Shown here: positions 33,928 to 42,077 of the stretch, piece after piece | How positions within the stretch are numbered: position 1 is the stretch's first letter | Layout: each line of letters opens with the position of its first letter | DNA from: Flavobacteriales bacterium UBA2306 | Lineage (GTDB): Bacteria > Bacteroidota > Bacteroidia > Flavobacteriales > Weeksellaceae | Length of the DNA: 64,000 bases | NCBI GenBank assembly: GCA_002345565.1 | Contig: DDVS01000001.1 | Location: 118,712 to 182,711 of the forward strand | Direction: 5' to 3' | Made by a program: the position numbers and the translations under genes | The notes under the pieces: model-generated | Told to the model about the DNA's origin: nothing | Seen by the model: the letters and a program-made list of their open reading frames with translations, nothing else | Database searches by the model: none

Positions 33928-34662
33928 TTATCCTTTAATGTCTCTGATAAAATTTTCCGCTTTCAGTTCCCAGTCTTGATTTTCCAGCAAGATTTTCACA
34001 AAAGCAGTTCCAATAATTCCGCCTTGTGCTTTTTCTGTAACATTTTCAAAATCAGATTTATTTTTGATTCCAAAACCGATGAAAACTGGATTTTTCAATT
34101 CTAATGAAGCTAATCTGTCGAGATAATTCTCATTCTTCAAAACTGCGTTTTCATTTCCTGTTGTGGAAGAAGAACTCACAGCATATAAAAATCCGGAACT
34201 TAGAGAATCCAAATATTGGATGCGCTCTTCCGAAGTTTCTGGTGTTACAAGAAAAGTGAAATTCAGATTGTATTTTTTTAGAATTTCGCCATATTTATTT
34301 TCAAATTCAATAGGAGGTAAATCAGGAATAATTAAACCTGAAACACCAACTTCAGCACATTTCTGACAAAAATTTTCAAACCCAAATTGAAGAATTGGAT
34401 TCAGATAACCCATTAATATTTTCGGAATCGTCACAGAATCTTTGATTTTTGCCAATTGCTCGAACAGCTTCTTGATAGACATTCCGTTTTTCAAAGCCAA
34501 AGAATGCGCATCCTGAATCACAGGTCCATCCGCAACAGGATCGGAATACGGAATCCCAATCTCCATCATATCTGCTCTTGATTCCTGAATCAGTTTGGCA
34601 ATTTTTCCAGTATCTTCCAAAGTTGGAACTCCTGCTGTGAAATATATGTTTAGTTTTTTCAT
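33928..34662 (-). CDS. trpA: Tryptophan synthase alpha subunit
   Basis: 244 residues, slightly shorter than the usual 260-270. The catalytic Glu is in MMEIGIPYSDPVADGPVIQD and the Asp in the region of VSGLIIPDLPPIEFENKYGE. It cleaves indole-3-glycerol phosphate to indole and glyceraldehyde-3-phosphate; indole passes to TrpB. It is the last gene of the operon trpE-G-D-C-F-B-A. The gap to trpB is filled by a TTGGTTG palindromic repeat. Confidence 0.95.
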   Translation of the reverse strand: MKKLNIYFTAGVPTLEDTGKIAKLIQESRADMMEIGIPYSDPVADGPVIQDAHSLALKNGMSIKKLFEQLAKIKDSVTIPKILMGYLNPILQFGFENFCQKCAEVGVSGLIIPDLPPIEFENKYGEILKKYNLNFTFLVTPETSEERIQYLDSLSSGFLYAVSSSSTTGNENAVLKNENYLDRLASLELKNPVFIGFGIKNKSDFENVTEKAQGGIIGTAFVKILLENQDWELKAENFIRDIKG

Positions 34663-34670
34663 AATTAGTT

Positions 34671-34757
34671 GATTGTTGTTGGTTGTCAGTTGATAGTTAG
34701 AATTTTAGAAATTGAAGACTTATAAAGCCATCAACCAATAACTATCAACCATCAACC
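34671..34757. repeat. TTGGTTG palindromic repeat between trpB and trpA
   Basis: GGTTGTCAGTTGATAGTTA (34681-34699) pairs with TAACTATCAACCATCAACC (34739-34757). The right arm enters the trpB coding end: GTTGATGGTTGATAG supplies its last two residues and stop. Similar elements lie at 37481-37541 and inside trpF at 36124-36153. Confidence 0.8.
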
Positions 34758-35932
34758 AAAATTTTCAAATACGTTTCCATATCCTTATCGCCACGACCCG
34801 AAAGACAAATCACAACGATATCATCTTTGTCAAATTTCTTTTTATCCAAAACAGCCAAAGCGTGCGCACTTTCCAAAGCTGGAATAATGCCTTCGATCTT
34901 TGTCAGTTCAAAAGCAGATTTCAGAGCTTCATCATCATTAATACTGAAAAACTCTGCTCTTTTTTGATTGAAAAGATTGGCGTGCATCGGGCCAATTCCC
35001 GGATAATCCAAACCTGCAGAAATAGAATGTGGCTCAATAACTTGTCCGTCTTCGGTTTGCATTACGAGACTCTGACTTCCGTGCAGAATTCCTAAAGTTC
35101 CAAGAAAAGTAGTTGCTGCAGATTTTCCTGAATTAACGCCAAAACCTCCTGCTTCTGCTGCAATGATTTTCACGTTTTCTTCATTCACAAAATGATAAAA
35201 AGTTCCTGCAGCATTGCTTCCGCCACCAACGCAGGCAATTACATAATCAGGATTTTCTCTTCCTATTTTTTCAATTAGTTGTTCTTTGATTTCTTTCGAA
35301 ATTATTGATTGAAATCTTGCAACCAAATCTGGAAATGGATGCGGACCAACCACGCTTCCAATAATGTAATGTGTCGTAGAAGGATTATTAATCCAATCTC
35401 TCAAAGCTTCATTTACTGCATCTTTCAAGGTTTTGGAACCTGATGTCGCAGGAATTACATTTGCTCCCAACATTTTCATTCGGGCAACGTTTGGCGCTTG
35501 TCTTTGAATATCGATTTCGCCCATATAAACGATGCATTCCAAGCCTAATAATGCACAAGCTGTCGCAGTTGCAACGCCGTGTTGTCCAGCTCCGGTTTCT
35601 GCAATGATTCTATGTTTTCCTAATTTTTTTGCGAGCAAAGCTTGTCCTAAAGCGTTGTTGATTTTGTGCGCTCCGGTGTGATTCAAATCTTCTCTTTTCA
35701 GATAAATTTGAGTCTGATATTTTTCACTCAAATTTTTAGCGAAATAGAGTGGAGTAGCACGTCCAACATAGTTCTTCAACAAATCCTGAAATTCTGTTTG
35801 AAATTCTTCAGACTCGATGATTTGCAAATATTTTTCCTGTAATTCGGCAACGTTTGGATAAAGCATTTCGGGAATGAAAGCACCACCGAAATCGCCGTAA
35901 TAACCGTTTTTATCTGGGGTTTGAAAGTTCAT
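34745..35932 (-). CDS. trpB: Tryptophan synthase beta subunit
   Basis: 395 residues. The pyridoxal-phosphate Lys is in LNHTGAHKINNALGQALLAK. The phosphate-binding loop is CVGGGSNAAGTFYHF and AETGAGQHGVATAT is the conserved substrate-side region. It joins indole with serine to give tryptophan. The last residues (LVDG, stop) are encoded by the palindromic repeat that follows, the same ending as in TrpD. Confidence 0.97.
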   Translation of the reverse strand: MNFQTPDKNGYYGDFGGAFIPEMLYPNVAELQEKYLQIIESEEFQTEFQDLLKNYVGRATPLYFAKNLSEKYQTQIYLKREDLNHTGAHKINNALGQALLAKKLGKHRIIAETGAGQHGVATATACALLGLECIVYMGEIDIQRQAPNVARMKMLGANVIPATSGSKTLKDAVNEALRDWINNPSTTHYIIGSVVGPHPFPDLVARFQSIISKEIKEQLIEKIGRENPDYVIACVGGGSNAAGTFYHFVNEENVKIIAAEAGGFGVNSGKSAATTFLGTLGILHGSQSLVMQTEDGQVIEPHSISAGLDYPGIGPMHANLFNQKRAEFFSINDDEALKSAFELTKIEGIIPALESAHALAVLDKKKFDKDDIVVICLSGRGDKDMETYLKILVDG

Positions 35933-36017
35933 AAATTTTAATTTTTGCGAGATGTTATAAGTAAGATTTGAAAAGTTGATGAAAAGAAATACGAGATTTC
36001 ATAATTTTCAATACATC

Positions 36018-36683
36018 TTACTTAAAACTTTTTACTTTTAACAGTTTTATAAATTCTTTTATTTTTTCTAAATCTTTATTTCCAGGCTCGATTTCAAATT
36101 TTGAATTAATATCGAGTGCAATTGGTTGATGGTTAATGGTTGACAGTTGATGGATGTTTTCTAAGGAAATTCCGCCGCTTAAAAAATAAGGAATTGGTAT
36201 TTCCATTTCATTAAGAATTTCCCAGTCGAAGGTTTTTCCTGTTCCTCCAAATGCTTTGGAATCGGTGTCAAAAAGAAGATTCGAGATTTGAGATTTGAGA
36301 TTCGAGATTTTTTGAATTTCATTTATAACTTCCGACTTCTGACTTCCGACTCTAATCACTTTAATAATTCTAATTTCTGGATTCAGTTTTTGTCTTAATT
36401 CTGAAATATAATCTGCTGTTTCATCACCGTGAAGCTGAATAAAATTTAATTTTGCTTGTTCCGAAATTTCAATAATTTTTTCTAAATCTTCATTTACAAA
36501 AACGCCAACTTTTCCTTGATGATTAATTTCAGAAATATGTTTTAAACTTAAATAATTCAAAACATATCTCGGAGATTTTTCATAAAAGATAAATCCTAGA
36601 AAATCGACTTTAAAATCAATTAATTCTTTAATCTGATTGAGTTTTGTTAATCCGCAGACTTTAACTTGAAATTGACTTTCCAT
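36018..36683 (-). CDS. trpF: Phosphoribosylanthranilate isomerase
   Basis: 221 residues. VKVCGLTKLNQIKELIDF holds the catalytic Cys and FDTDSKAFGGTGKTFDW the catalytic Asp; phosphate loop FLSGGISLENI. Two parts are not family-like. Residues around RVGSQKSEVINEIQKISNLK SQISNL and HQLSTINHQPIA coincide with dispersed repeats (AACTTCCGACTTC, AGATTCGAGATTTG and TTGATGGTTAATGG motifs at 36327-36351, 36277-36310 and 36124-36153). The C-terminus KVKSFK and stop overlap an AAGTAAGAT hairpin. The reading frame stays open, so the enzyme is probably active but carries repeat-derived loops. Confidence 0.93.
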   Translation of the reverse strand: MESQFQVKVCGLTKLNQIKELIDFKVDFLGFIFYEKSPRYVLNYLSLKHISEINHQGKVGVFVNEDLEKIIEISEQAKLNFIQLHGDETADYISELRQKLNPEIRIIKVIRVGSQKSEVINEIQKISNLKSQISNLLFDTDSKAFGGTGKTFDWEILNEMEIPIPYFLSGGISLENIHQLSTINHQPIALDINSKFEIEPGNKDLEKIKEFIKLLKVKSFK

Positions 36684-36688
36684 CTTTA

Positions 36689-37468
36689 CTAAATTGATAC
36701 ATTAGAAATGAATTCTCCGAATTTCTCTCCAGGATTTTCATTCTTCATAAAATATTCACCCATCAAAAATCCGTCAAATCCTTTTTCTTTCAGGAATTTG
36801 AAATCTTCTTCATTATAAATTCCGCTTTCTGCAATTGAGAAAATATCATTTGGTAGTTGATTTTTCAACGCTACAGAATGTTGCAAATCCACTTTGAAAT
36901 CCTTTAAGTTTCGATTGTTAATTCCGACAAAATCCACGTTTTTATTAACGTGTTTCAACTCTTCTTCAGAATGAATTTCCAATAAAACTTCAAGATTGAG
37001 GGAATGAGCCAATTCTGTAAATTCCGAAACTTGAGTTGGAGAAAGACAAGAGGCGATTAACAAAATAACATCTGCTCCGATTGATTTTGCTTCATAAAAT
37101 TGATATTCATCGATCATAAAATCTTTCCTCAAAATCGGAATGTTAATATGATTTCTAACGCTCAAAATATCTTCAAAACTTCCACCAAAAAAATCTTTGT
37201 CTGTCAATATTGAAACCGCACTTGCTCCAAATTTTTCATATTGAGAAACCACTTCTAAAGGCGAAACTTTATCATTGATAATTCCTTTGCTTGGCGATTG
37301 TCTTTTAAATTCAGCAATGATTCCAGATTTTGATTTCAAAGTTTCTTTCAACGAAAAAGTTGGTCTTCCGAAAAACTCAGAATTTTTCAGTTGTTCAATA
37401 GAAATTTTGGATTTTGCTTCCGCAACTTTCTGTTTTTTATTTTCAATTATTTTATCGAGAATGTTCAT
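36689..37468 (-). CDS. trpC: Indole-3-glycerol phosphate synthase
   Basis: 259 residues. IIAEFKRQSPSKGIINDKVS contains the catalytic Lys and SPSKG phosphate region; VSILTDKDFFGGSFEDL-type sequence (AVSILTDKDFFGGSFEDILS), LRKDFMIDEYQFYEAKSIGA with a second Lys, and VGINNRNLKDFKVDL with the product loop are all present. Closes the indole ring from CdRP. Five bases separate it from trpF, unlike the trpD side, where a repeat intervenes. Confidence 0.96.
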   Translation of the reverse strand: MNILDKIIENKKQKVAEAKSKISIEQLKNSEFFGRPTFSLKETLKSKSGIIAEFKRQSPSKGIINDKVSPLEVVSQYEKFGASAVSILTDKDFFGGSFEDILSVRNHINIPILRKDFMIDEYQFYEAKSIGADVILLIASCLSPTQVSEFTELAHSLNLEVLLEIHSEEELKHVNKNVDFVGINNRNLKDFKVDLQHSVALKNQLPNDIFSIAESGIYNEEDFKFLKEKGFDGFLMGEYFMKNENPGEKFGEFISNVSI

Positions 37469-37480
37469 TTTTATTTGGTT

Positions 37481-37541
37481 GATTGTTGTTGGTTGTCAGT
37501 TGATGGAATTTGGTGATAATGAAAATCCATCAACCATCAAC
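37481..37541. repeat. TTGGTTG palindromic repeat between trpD and trpC
   Basis: GATTGTTGTTGGTTGTCAGT at 37481-37500, continuing TGATGG, faces CCATCAACCATCAAC at 37527-37541. The right arm encodes the trpD end (GTT GAT GGT TGA). It is the same family as 34671-34757. Confidence 0.78.
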
Positions 37542-38519
37542 TAACGACCGTAAACTATTTAATGCTTTTCCGCTTTCCAAACTTTCTTTTGCTAAAGCCA
37601 AACAATCGTTATAATTCCCATATTTACCGGTGTTTTGTAAAGCAATTGAAGCATTGGCAAGAACTACAGAGTTTTGTTCCTCAGTTCCTTTGCCTTCCAA
37701 AATTTTGATAAATAATTTTGAAGCTTCTTCTTTGGTTTCGCCTCCAAAAATACTTTCCGGAGATACATTTTTAAATTTTAAATCTTCTGCGGAATAGATT
37801 TTTTCTCCGGTTTTGCTAAAGATTTTTGTATCGCCAGTTAAAGAAATTTCGTCATAACCATCCAAAGCGTGAACAATCATAAACTCGCTTTTTTGTTTTT
37901 GCAAAAGATATTGATAAACGCGCGCAATTTCAAGATTTGCAACACCAATCATTGTGAAATCCGGACGAACAGGATTAACCAAAGGTCCAAGAATATTGAA
38001 AAAAGTTTTCAGACCCAATTGTTTTCTAAGAGGCGCAACCGACTTCAAAGCGGGATGAAACAACGGTGCGTGAAGAAAACAGATGTTTCCTTTCTCCAAA
38101 TCGGCTTTCAAATCCTCAGAATTATCCTTGAATTGATAGCCCAATTCTTCCAAAACATTGGACGAACCAGAAATAGAAGATGCTCCATAATTACCTTGCT
38201 TTGCTACTTTTTGTCCGGTTCCCGCAACAATGAAACTTGCTAAAGTCGAAATGTTGAATGTGTTTTTTCCGTCTCCGCCAGTTCCAACGATGTCAACCAA
38301 ATCTTTGGTTCCCAAATCGACTGGTTTCGCCAATTGCAAAAGTGCTTCACGGAAACCTTCGAGTTCTTCCAAAGTAATCGTTCTCATTAGGAATACGGTG
38401 ATGAAAGAAATGACTTCGCTTTCGTTGAATTTATTTTGTGAAATTTCAATCAAAATGGCTTTGGCTTCGGCTTTCGTCAAAGTCTGATGATTGAAAAGAT
38501 ATTGTAGGATTTGTTTCAT
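37530..38519 (-). CDS. trpD: Anthranilate phosphoribosyltransferase
   Basis: 329 residues. The PRPP-binding motif VDIVGTGGDGKNTFNISTLA is near residue 80 and KQGNYGASSISGSSNVLEEL follows; IVHALDGYDEISLTG is conserved in the family. Transfers phosphoribose to anthranilate. The C-terminal LVDG and stop come from the palindromic repeat at 37481-37541. Followed upstream by a GAAGTCAGAAGT hairpin before trpG. Confidence 0.96.
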   Translation of the reverse strand: MKQILQYLFNHQTLTKAEAKAILIEISQNKFNESEVISFITVFLMRTITLEELEGFREALLQLAKPVDLGTKDLVDIVGTGGDGKNTFNISTLASFIVAGTGQKVAKQGNYGASSISGSSNVLEELGYQFKDNSEDLKADLEKGNICFLHAPLFHPALKSVAPLRKQLGLKTFFNILGPLVNPVRPDFTMIGVANLEIARVYQYLLQKQKSEFMIVHALDGYDEISLTGDTKIFSKTGEKIYSAEDLKFKNVSPESIFGGETKEEASKLFIKILEGKGTEEQNSVVLANASIALQNTGKYGNYNDCLALAKESLESGKALNSLRSLVDG

Positions 38520-38526
38520 AATATTA

Positions 38527-38605
38527 GTCCGAAGTCAGAGGTCTGAAGTCAGAAGTTTTTTTCGTTAAATTTTATTCTTCGGTCTTCTGACCTCCAGCTT
38601 CCGGC
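38527..38605. repeat. GAAGTCAGAAGT palindromic repeat at the trpG-trpD junction
   Basis: CCGAAGTCAGAGGTCTGAAG (from 38529) faces TTCGGTCTTCTGACCTCCAG (from 38578), an imperfect inverted repeat with a loop of about 20 nt. The arm at 38577-38605 is translated as the last ten residues of TrpG. Confidence 0.75.
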
Positions 38606-39165
38606 TTTAAAAAATTTTCTAAAATCTGTTTTCCATCAGGTGTCAAAATACTTTCAGGATGATATTGCACAGCGTGAACATCATAAGTTTTATGTTTCAA
38701 ACTCATAATCATTCCGTTTTTGTCAACGCTTGTGATTTCTAATTCTTCTGGGAAATCATCAGGATTTACAGCCCAAGAATGGTAACGTCCAACTTCTAAA
38801 GTTTCTGGTAAATTATTGAAAATTTTATGTTCATTGGTTTGAGTAGCTTCAGTTGCAACACCGTGATAGATTTCAGACAAATTAATCAAACTTCCTCCGA
38901 AAGCTTCTGCAATGGCTTGTTGTCCCAAACAAACTCCGAAAATAGATTTAGTAGGCGCATATTTTTTTATCACGTCTAGCAAAATCCCGGCTTCTTCCGG
39001 AATTCCCGGACCTGGAGAAAGAATGATTTTATCGTATTTTTCAATGTCTTCCAAAGGAATTTGGTCATTTCTGTAAACATCTACTTTTTCACCTACAATC
39101 TGCTCGATAATTTGAACAAGATTGTATGTAAAACTGTCGTAATTATCAAAGACTAATATTTTCAT
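38572..39165 (-). CDS. trpG: Anthranilate synthase glutamine amidotransferase subunit
   Basis: 197 residues. Oxyanion strand LSPGPGIPEEAG, nucleophile Cys in GVCLGQQAIAEAFGG, and the His-Glu pair in VHAVQYHPESILTPDG. Supplies ammonia to TrpE. The C-terminal extension KPEAGGQKTEE is coded by a palindromic repeat and is not expected to have a role. The gene overlaps trpE by 4 bp. Confidence 0.95.
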   Translation of the reverse strand: MKILVFDNYDSFTYNLVQIIEQIVGEKVDVYRNDQIPLEDIEKYDKIILSPGPGIPEEAGILLDVIKKYAPTKSIFGVCLGQQAIAEAFGGSLINLSEIYHGVATEATQTNEHKIFNNLPETLEVGRYHSWAVNPDDFPEELEITSVDKNGMIMSLKHKTYDVHAVQYHPESILTPDGKQILENFLKPEAGGQKTEE

Positions 39166-40580
39166 AATTTTTCTGCTTTTAAAATAGCTTTTTTCAAAGC
39201 GCCCAATTTGTTATTAACTTCCTGAAGTTCATTTTCTGCAATAGATTTTGCAACAATTCCGGCTCCAGCTTGATAGAATAGAGTATTATTTTTACTCAAG
39301 AACGTTCGAATCATAATCGCTTGATTACAACTTCCGTCAAAACCTACAAAACCGATACAACCTGCATAATAGCTTCTGGAAGTTTTCTCGTGTTCGTCAA
39401 TCAATTGCATTGCGCGGTATTTTGGAGCACCACTCAAAGTTCCTTGTGGGAAAGTAGTTGCAATCATTTCGTAAGGATTTTGGTCTTCTTTGACATCCGT
39501 TACAACTTCGGAAACCATATGAATCACGTGAGAGAAAAAATGGATTTCTTTCAGCTTGGAAACCGTTGTATTTTTCCCGTGAATACTCAAATCATTTCTT
39601 GCCAAATCTACCAACATCGTATGTTCGGCATTTTCTTTCGGGTCTTTTTTGAGCTCTTCTGCCGATTCCAAATCTTTTTCGATGTTTCCTGTTCTTTTGA
39701 AAGTGCCTGCAATGGGATGAATGATGGCTTTTCCGTTTTTGATAATCAACTGACTTTCCGGACTGGAACCCATTAATTTGTAATCACCATAATCGAAGAA
39801 AAATAGGTAGGGAGAAGGATTGATATTTCGCAAAGCACGATAAACATTGAATTCATCGCCTTGGAATTTCTGTTCAAATCTTCTGCTCAAAACTAACTGA
39901 AAAACGTCTCCACGGAAACAATGTTTTTTGGCAAATTCAACTGATTCAAGATATTCGTTGTCAGTTAGATTTGAAGTTTCCTCTGAAGTAATTTCGAAAG
40001 GAAAAACCGGTGCGTTTTTTTGATTAATAATACTTTCTAATGTTGAAAGTTCAGATTTTAAACCATCGATTTTATTCTCAATTAGGAACATTTCGTCGTT
40101 GTGATGATTGATTGCAATCACGTATTGATAAATCCTGTAACGCATCAATGGAATTTTATTTTCCTCCGATTGTTCTTTGAATTTGATATTTTCAAAAAAC
40201 GGAATCGCATCATAACTGGTGTAGCCGAAAAATCCCTGCGCTTGTTTTCCAATCTCGTGGTTTGGTTTTTCGCATTGGAAACAGTTGGAAAATTCCTGCA
40301 TCAAATCAGACAATTTCTCATTTTCTAAATTGATTTTCTGAGGATTTTCAAGAGGAAATTTAAATTCTGCTTCATCGTAATTTCGGATTTCGATTCCGGC
40401 AATGGCATTAACACATATAAATGAAAACGAATTTTCAGAATTCTGATTTCCTGCACTTTCCAAAAGAATCGTATCCCGAAACTGGTCGCGAAGTCGGAGA
40501 TAAATCCCAATTGGTGTATAAAGGTCTGCTAAACGGGATTTAACAGAGGTTTTTATATTGATTATGTTATTTAATTTCAT
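39162..40580 (-). CDS. trpE: Anthranilate synthase component I
   Basis: 472 residues. LLES near the N-terminus (DTILLESAGNQN) is the tryptophan feedback-binding element. Catalytic-domain motifs are HPIAGTFKRTGNIEKDLESA, MLVDLARNDLSIHG and TLSGAPKYRAMQLIDEHEKT. Converts chorismate and ammonia to anthranilate. First structural gene of the operon, preceded by a 280-nt leader with a tryptophan attenuator and one palindromic repeat. Confidence 0.96.
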   Translation of the reverse strand: MKLNNIINIKTSVKSRLADLYTPIGIYLRLRDQFRDTILLESAGNQNSENSFSFICVNAIAGIEIRNYDEAEFKFPLENPQKINLENEKLSDLMQEFSNCFQCEKPNHEIGKQAQGFFGYTSYDAIPFFENIKFKEQSEENKIPLMRYRIYQYVIAINHHNDEMFLIENKIDGLKSELSTLESIINQKNAPVFPFEITSEETSNLTDNEYLESVEFAKKHCFRGDVFQLVLSRRFEQKFQGDEFNVYRALRNINPSPYLFFFDYGDYKLMGSSPESQLIIKNGKAIIHPIAGTFKRTGNIEKDLESAEELKKDPKENAEHTMLVDLARNDLSIHGKNTTVSKLKEIHFFSHVIHMVSEVVTDVKEDQNPYEMIATTFPQGTLSGAPKYRAMQLIDEHEKTSRSYYAGCIGFVGFDGSCNQAIMIRTFLSKNNTLFYQAGAGIVAKSIAENELQEVNNKLGALKKAILKAEKL

Positions 40581-40660
40581 ACGATTTAATTTTTTTCTAA
40601 AATCCTTCTAGAACTTCGTTCGCATATTTCAAATCAAGTTTTACTTGTTTCTCATCTGTG

Positions 40661-40702
40661 CTCAGGATGACAATTACTAAAACTAAACTCTGTCAGACTG
40701 AG
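40661..40702. repeat. Short copy of the GTCATCCTGAG palindromic repeat
   Basis: CTCAGGATGACA (40661-40672) and TGTCAGACTGAG (40691-40702) form an inverted repeat with two mismatches, related to 8825-8897. It lies in the trp leader between the attenuator and trpE. Confidence 0.65.
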
Positions 40703-40720
40703 GCTTTCGAAGCCATAAAA

Positions 40721-40753
40721 TAAAAAAGACTTTAACAAAATTTGTCAAAGTCT
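40721..40753 (-). terminator. trp attenuator terminator
   Basis: On the minus strand AGACTTTGACAAA (40753-40741) pairs with TTTGTTAAAGTCT (40739-40727), with one G.U wobble, followed by TTTTTATTTT. It lies 31 nt after the leader peptide stop. Its 5' arm can alternatively pair with the leader segment 40818-40806 (see the leader peptide). Confidence 0.9.
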
Positions 40754-40783
40754 ATTATGATTGAGTTATAGTTAGTTCATAAT

Positions 40784-40861
40784 TTAGAACACCGATAATC
40801 CTTTCAGACCCGACAAAGAGTTTGAAAGCCACCACCAGTTTTTTGTGTTCATTAATTTCAT
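40784..40861 (-). CDS. trpL: trp leader peptide with three consecutive Trp codons
   Basis: A 25-residue frame, MKLMNTKNWWWLSNSLSGLK then GLSVF, from the ATG at 40861 (or 40852) to TAA at 40784. Three TGG codons in a row at 40837-40829. Three segments fold exclusively: segment 1 CTTTCA (40828-40823) pairs with TGAAAG (40806-40801); segment 2 CTTTGTCGGGTCT (40818-40806) pairs with the terminator 5' arm AGACTTTGACAAA through TTTGTC/GACAAA and GTCT/AGAC. With tryptophan scarce, a ribosome stalled at the TGG codons covers segment 1 and frees segment 2 to form the antiterminator. This is the classic arrangement of ribosome-mediated attenuation. Confidence 0.9.
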   Translation of the reverse strand: MKLMNTKNWWWLSNSLSGLKGLSVF

Positions 40862-40913
40862 CTGAGAATATTTATTTTTTTATCTGACAGATGTAACTGT
40901 CGTTTCATAAGAG

Positions 40914-40943
40914 CAAATTTAGAAATGATTTTTAATTCTGCAA
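40914..40943 (-). promoter_or_regulatory. trp operon promoter
   Basis: On the minus strand TTG at 40943-40941 and TAAATTTG at 40921-40914 fit the Bacteroidetes TTG / TAnnTTTG consensus with a 19-bp spacer. Transcription would begin near 40908, about 45 nt before the leader peptide start. Confidence 0.75.
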
Positions 40944-40966
40944 CTATTTTCTTCGAAAAATTTATA

Positions 40967-41134
40967 GAGCTTGTTTAAATTTGTATCAGAAATAATTTTA
41001 TAACCACATAGACACATAGTTTTTGCAAAAATAAGAGAAAAAATAGTAAATATTGCACTTCTATTTTTTCTTTTTTGTAATTAATCTTGAGGTTTTCTAT
41101 GTGACTATGTGGTTTTAATTATTTAAACAGGCTC
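40967..41134. repeat. 168-bp palindromic element with nested inverted repeats (AACCACATAG type)
   Basis: Outer arms GAGCTTGTTTAAAT (40967-40980) and ATTTAAACAGGCTC (41121-41134) differ by one base. Inner arms AACCACATAGACACATAG (41002-41019) and CTATGTGACTATGTGGTT (41097-41114) also differ by one. It contains no gene. Its right end overlaps the stop codon of the thioesterase gene. Size and terminal repeats resemble a miniature mobile element. Confidence 0.8.
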
Positions 41135-41600
41135 ATAAAAAAGGTTTCATCTCGTCTTCGATATTTTTTCTCAGATCTTTTAGCTTTATTGCATATTGCT
41201 CCATTTGTAATTCTTTTTCGGTTGTAGGAATCCATTTTGGGACTTCCATCGCTTTTCCGTTTTCGTCAACCGCTACAAAAACAATGATGCAATGCGTTTT
41301 CTTCTCGAATTGTTTTTCTTTTACATTTCTCGAAAATACATCTATCGAAATATGCATACTAGAGTTTCCCGTCAAAATGACCTTAGATTCCAGCTTTACA
41401 ATTTCTCCGATTTTGATAGGCTGATAAAATCGGATTCCGCCAACATAAACCGTTACACAATAAGTTCCTGACCAATTGCTTGCGCAGGCATAACCGACTT
41501 GGTCTATCCATTTCATAACGCTTCCACCGTGAACATTGCCTCCAAAATTAACGTCTGTAGGTTCAGAAATGAACTGAAATGTAACCGGTTTATTTTCCAT
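41133..41600 (-). CDS. Acyl-CoA thioesterase (YciA-type hotdog fold)
   Basis: I choose the ATG at 41600 (MENKPVTFQF...), 155 residues. Hotdog motif with catalytic Asp: NFGGNVHGGSVMKWIDQVGY, followed by CVTVYVGGIRFYQPIKIGEI and MHISIDVFSRN. Hydrolyses acyl-CoA thioesters in the cytoplasm; the physiological substrate is open. The stop TGA lies at the edge of the palindromic element 40967-41134. Confidence 0.9.
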   Translation of the reverse strand: MENKPVTFQFISEPTDVNFGGNVHGGSVMKWIDQVGYACASNWSGTYCVTVYVGGIRFYQPIKIGEIVKLESKVILTGNSSMHISIDVFSRNVKEKQFEKKTHCIIVFVAVDENGKAMEVPKWIPTTEKELQMEQYAIKLKDLRKNIEDEMKPFL

Positions 41601-41723
41601 TTTATTCTTATTAAGATTCAAAAATAGGGAAGAATTTTTAGATTACAACCTTTTATTCATTTGACATTTGCACTAAATTTGTGTTTCTTAAATTCTATTT
41701 TAAATCTCTTGATTTTAACAACA

Positions 41724-42074
41724 ATGAAAAAAGTATTCTATCTCAAAACCTGCGGAACCAACAAGAAAATAATGACACCTCTTGACCTTTCTGATTGGGA
41801 ATTGAGAGAAATAAAATCTCAACCTGTGACTGAAGCTGAACTGGAAGAGATGTACGACAAAACGAAATCCTATGAAGCGCTTTTCAGTAAAAAATCGACG
41901 CAAATCAAAGAAAGAGGAATTGATGTGAGTTCTTTGAAAGAAAAGGATTTTAAGAAGTTGATTCTTGACCATTATAGTTTTCTGAAACGTCCTGTTTTCA
42001 TCACAGATAACGAAGTTTTTGCAGGAAGTGATAAAAAGAATCTTGAAAATTTGAATGCTTTTTTTGACAAATAG
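41724..42074 (+). CDS. ArsC/Spx-family protein
   Basis: Start taken at ATG 41724 (MKKVFYLKTCGTNKKIM), 116 residues. The thioredoxin-like ArsC fold is seen from the N-terminal FYLKTCGTNKK, with Cys near residue 10 in the usual place, and the C-terminal block KKLILDHYSFLKRPVFITDN and EVFAGSDKKNLENL. Real arsenate reductases have CxxxxxR; here the sequence after Cys lacks the Arg. More likely a YffB/Spx-type protein than an arsenate reductase. Confidence 0.8.
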   Translation: MKKVFYLKTCGTNKKIMTPLDLSDWELREIKSQPVTEAELEEMYDKTKSYEALFSKKSTQIKERGIDVSSLKEKDFKKLILDHYSFLKRPVFITDNEVFAGSDKKNLENLNAFFDK

Positions 42075-42077
42075 TTT

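Noticed and set aside
41724..42074. ArsC-like gene considered as an arsenate reductase of an arsenic cluster
   Set aside because: It lacks the Arg expected after the catalytic Cys, is far from the arsenic remnants at 1-548, and has no arsenic transporter beside it.
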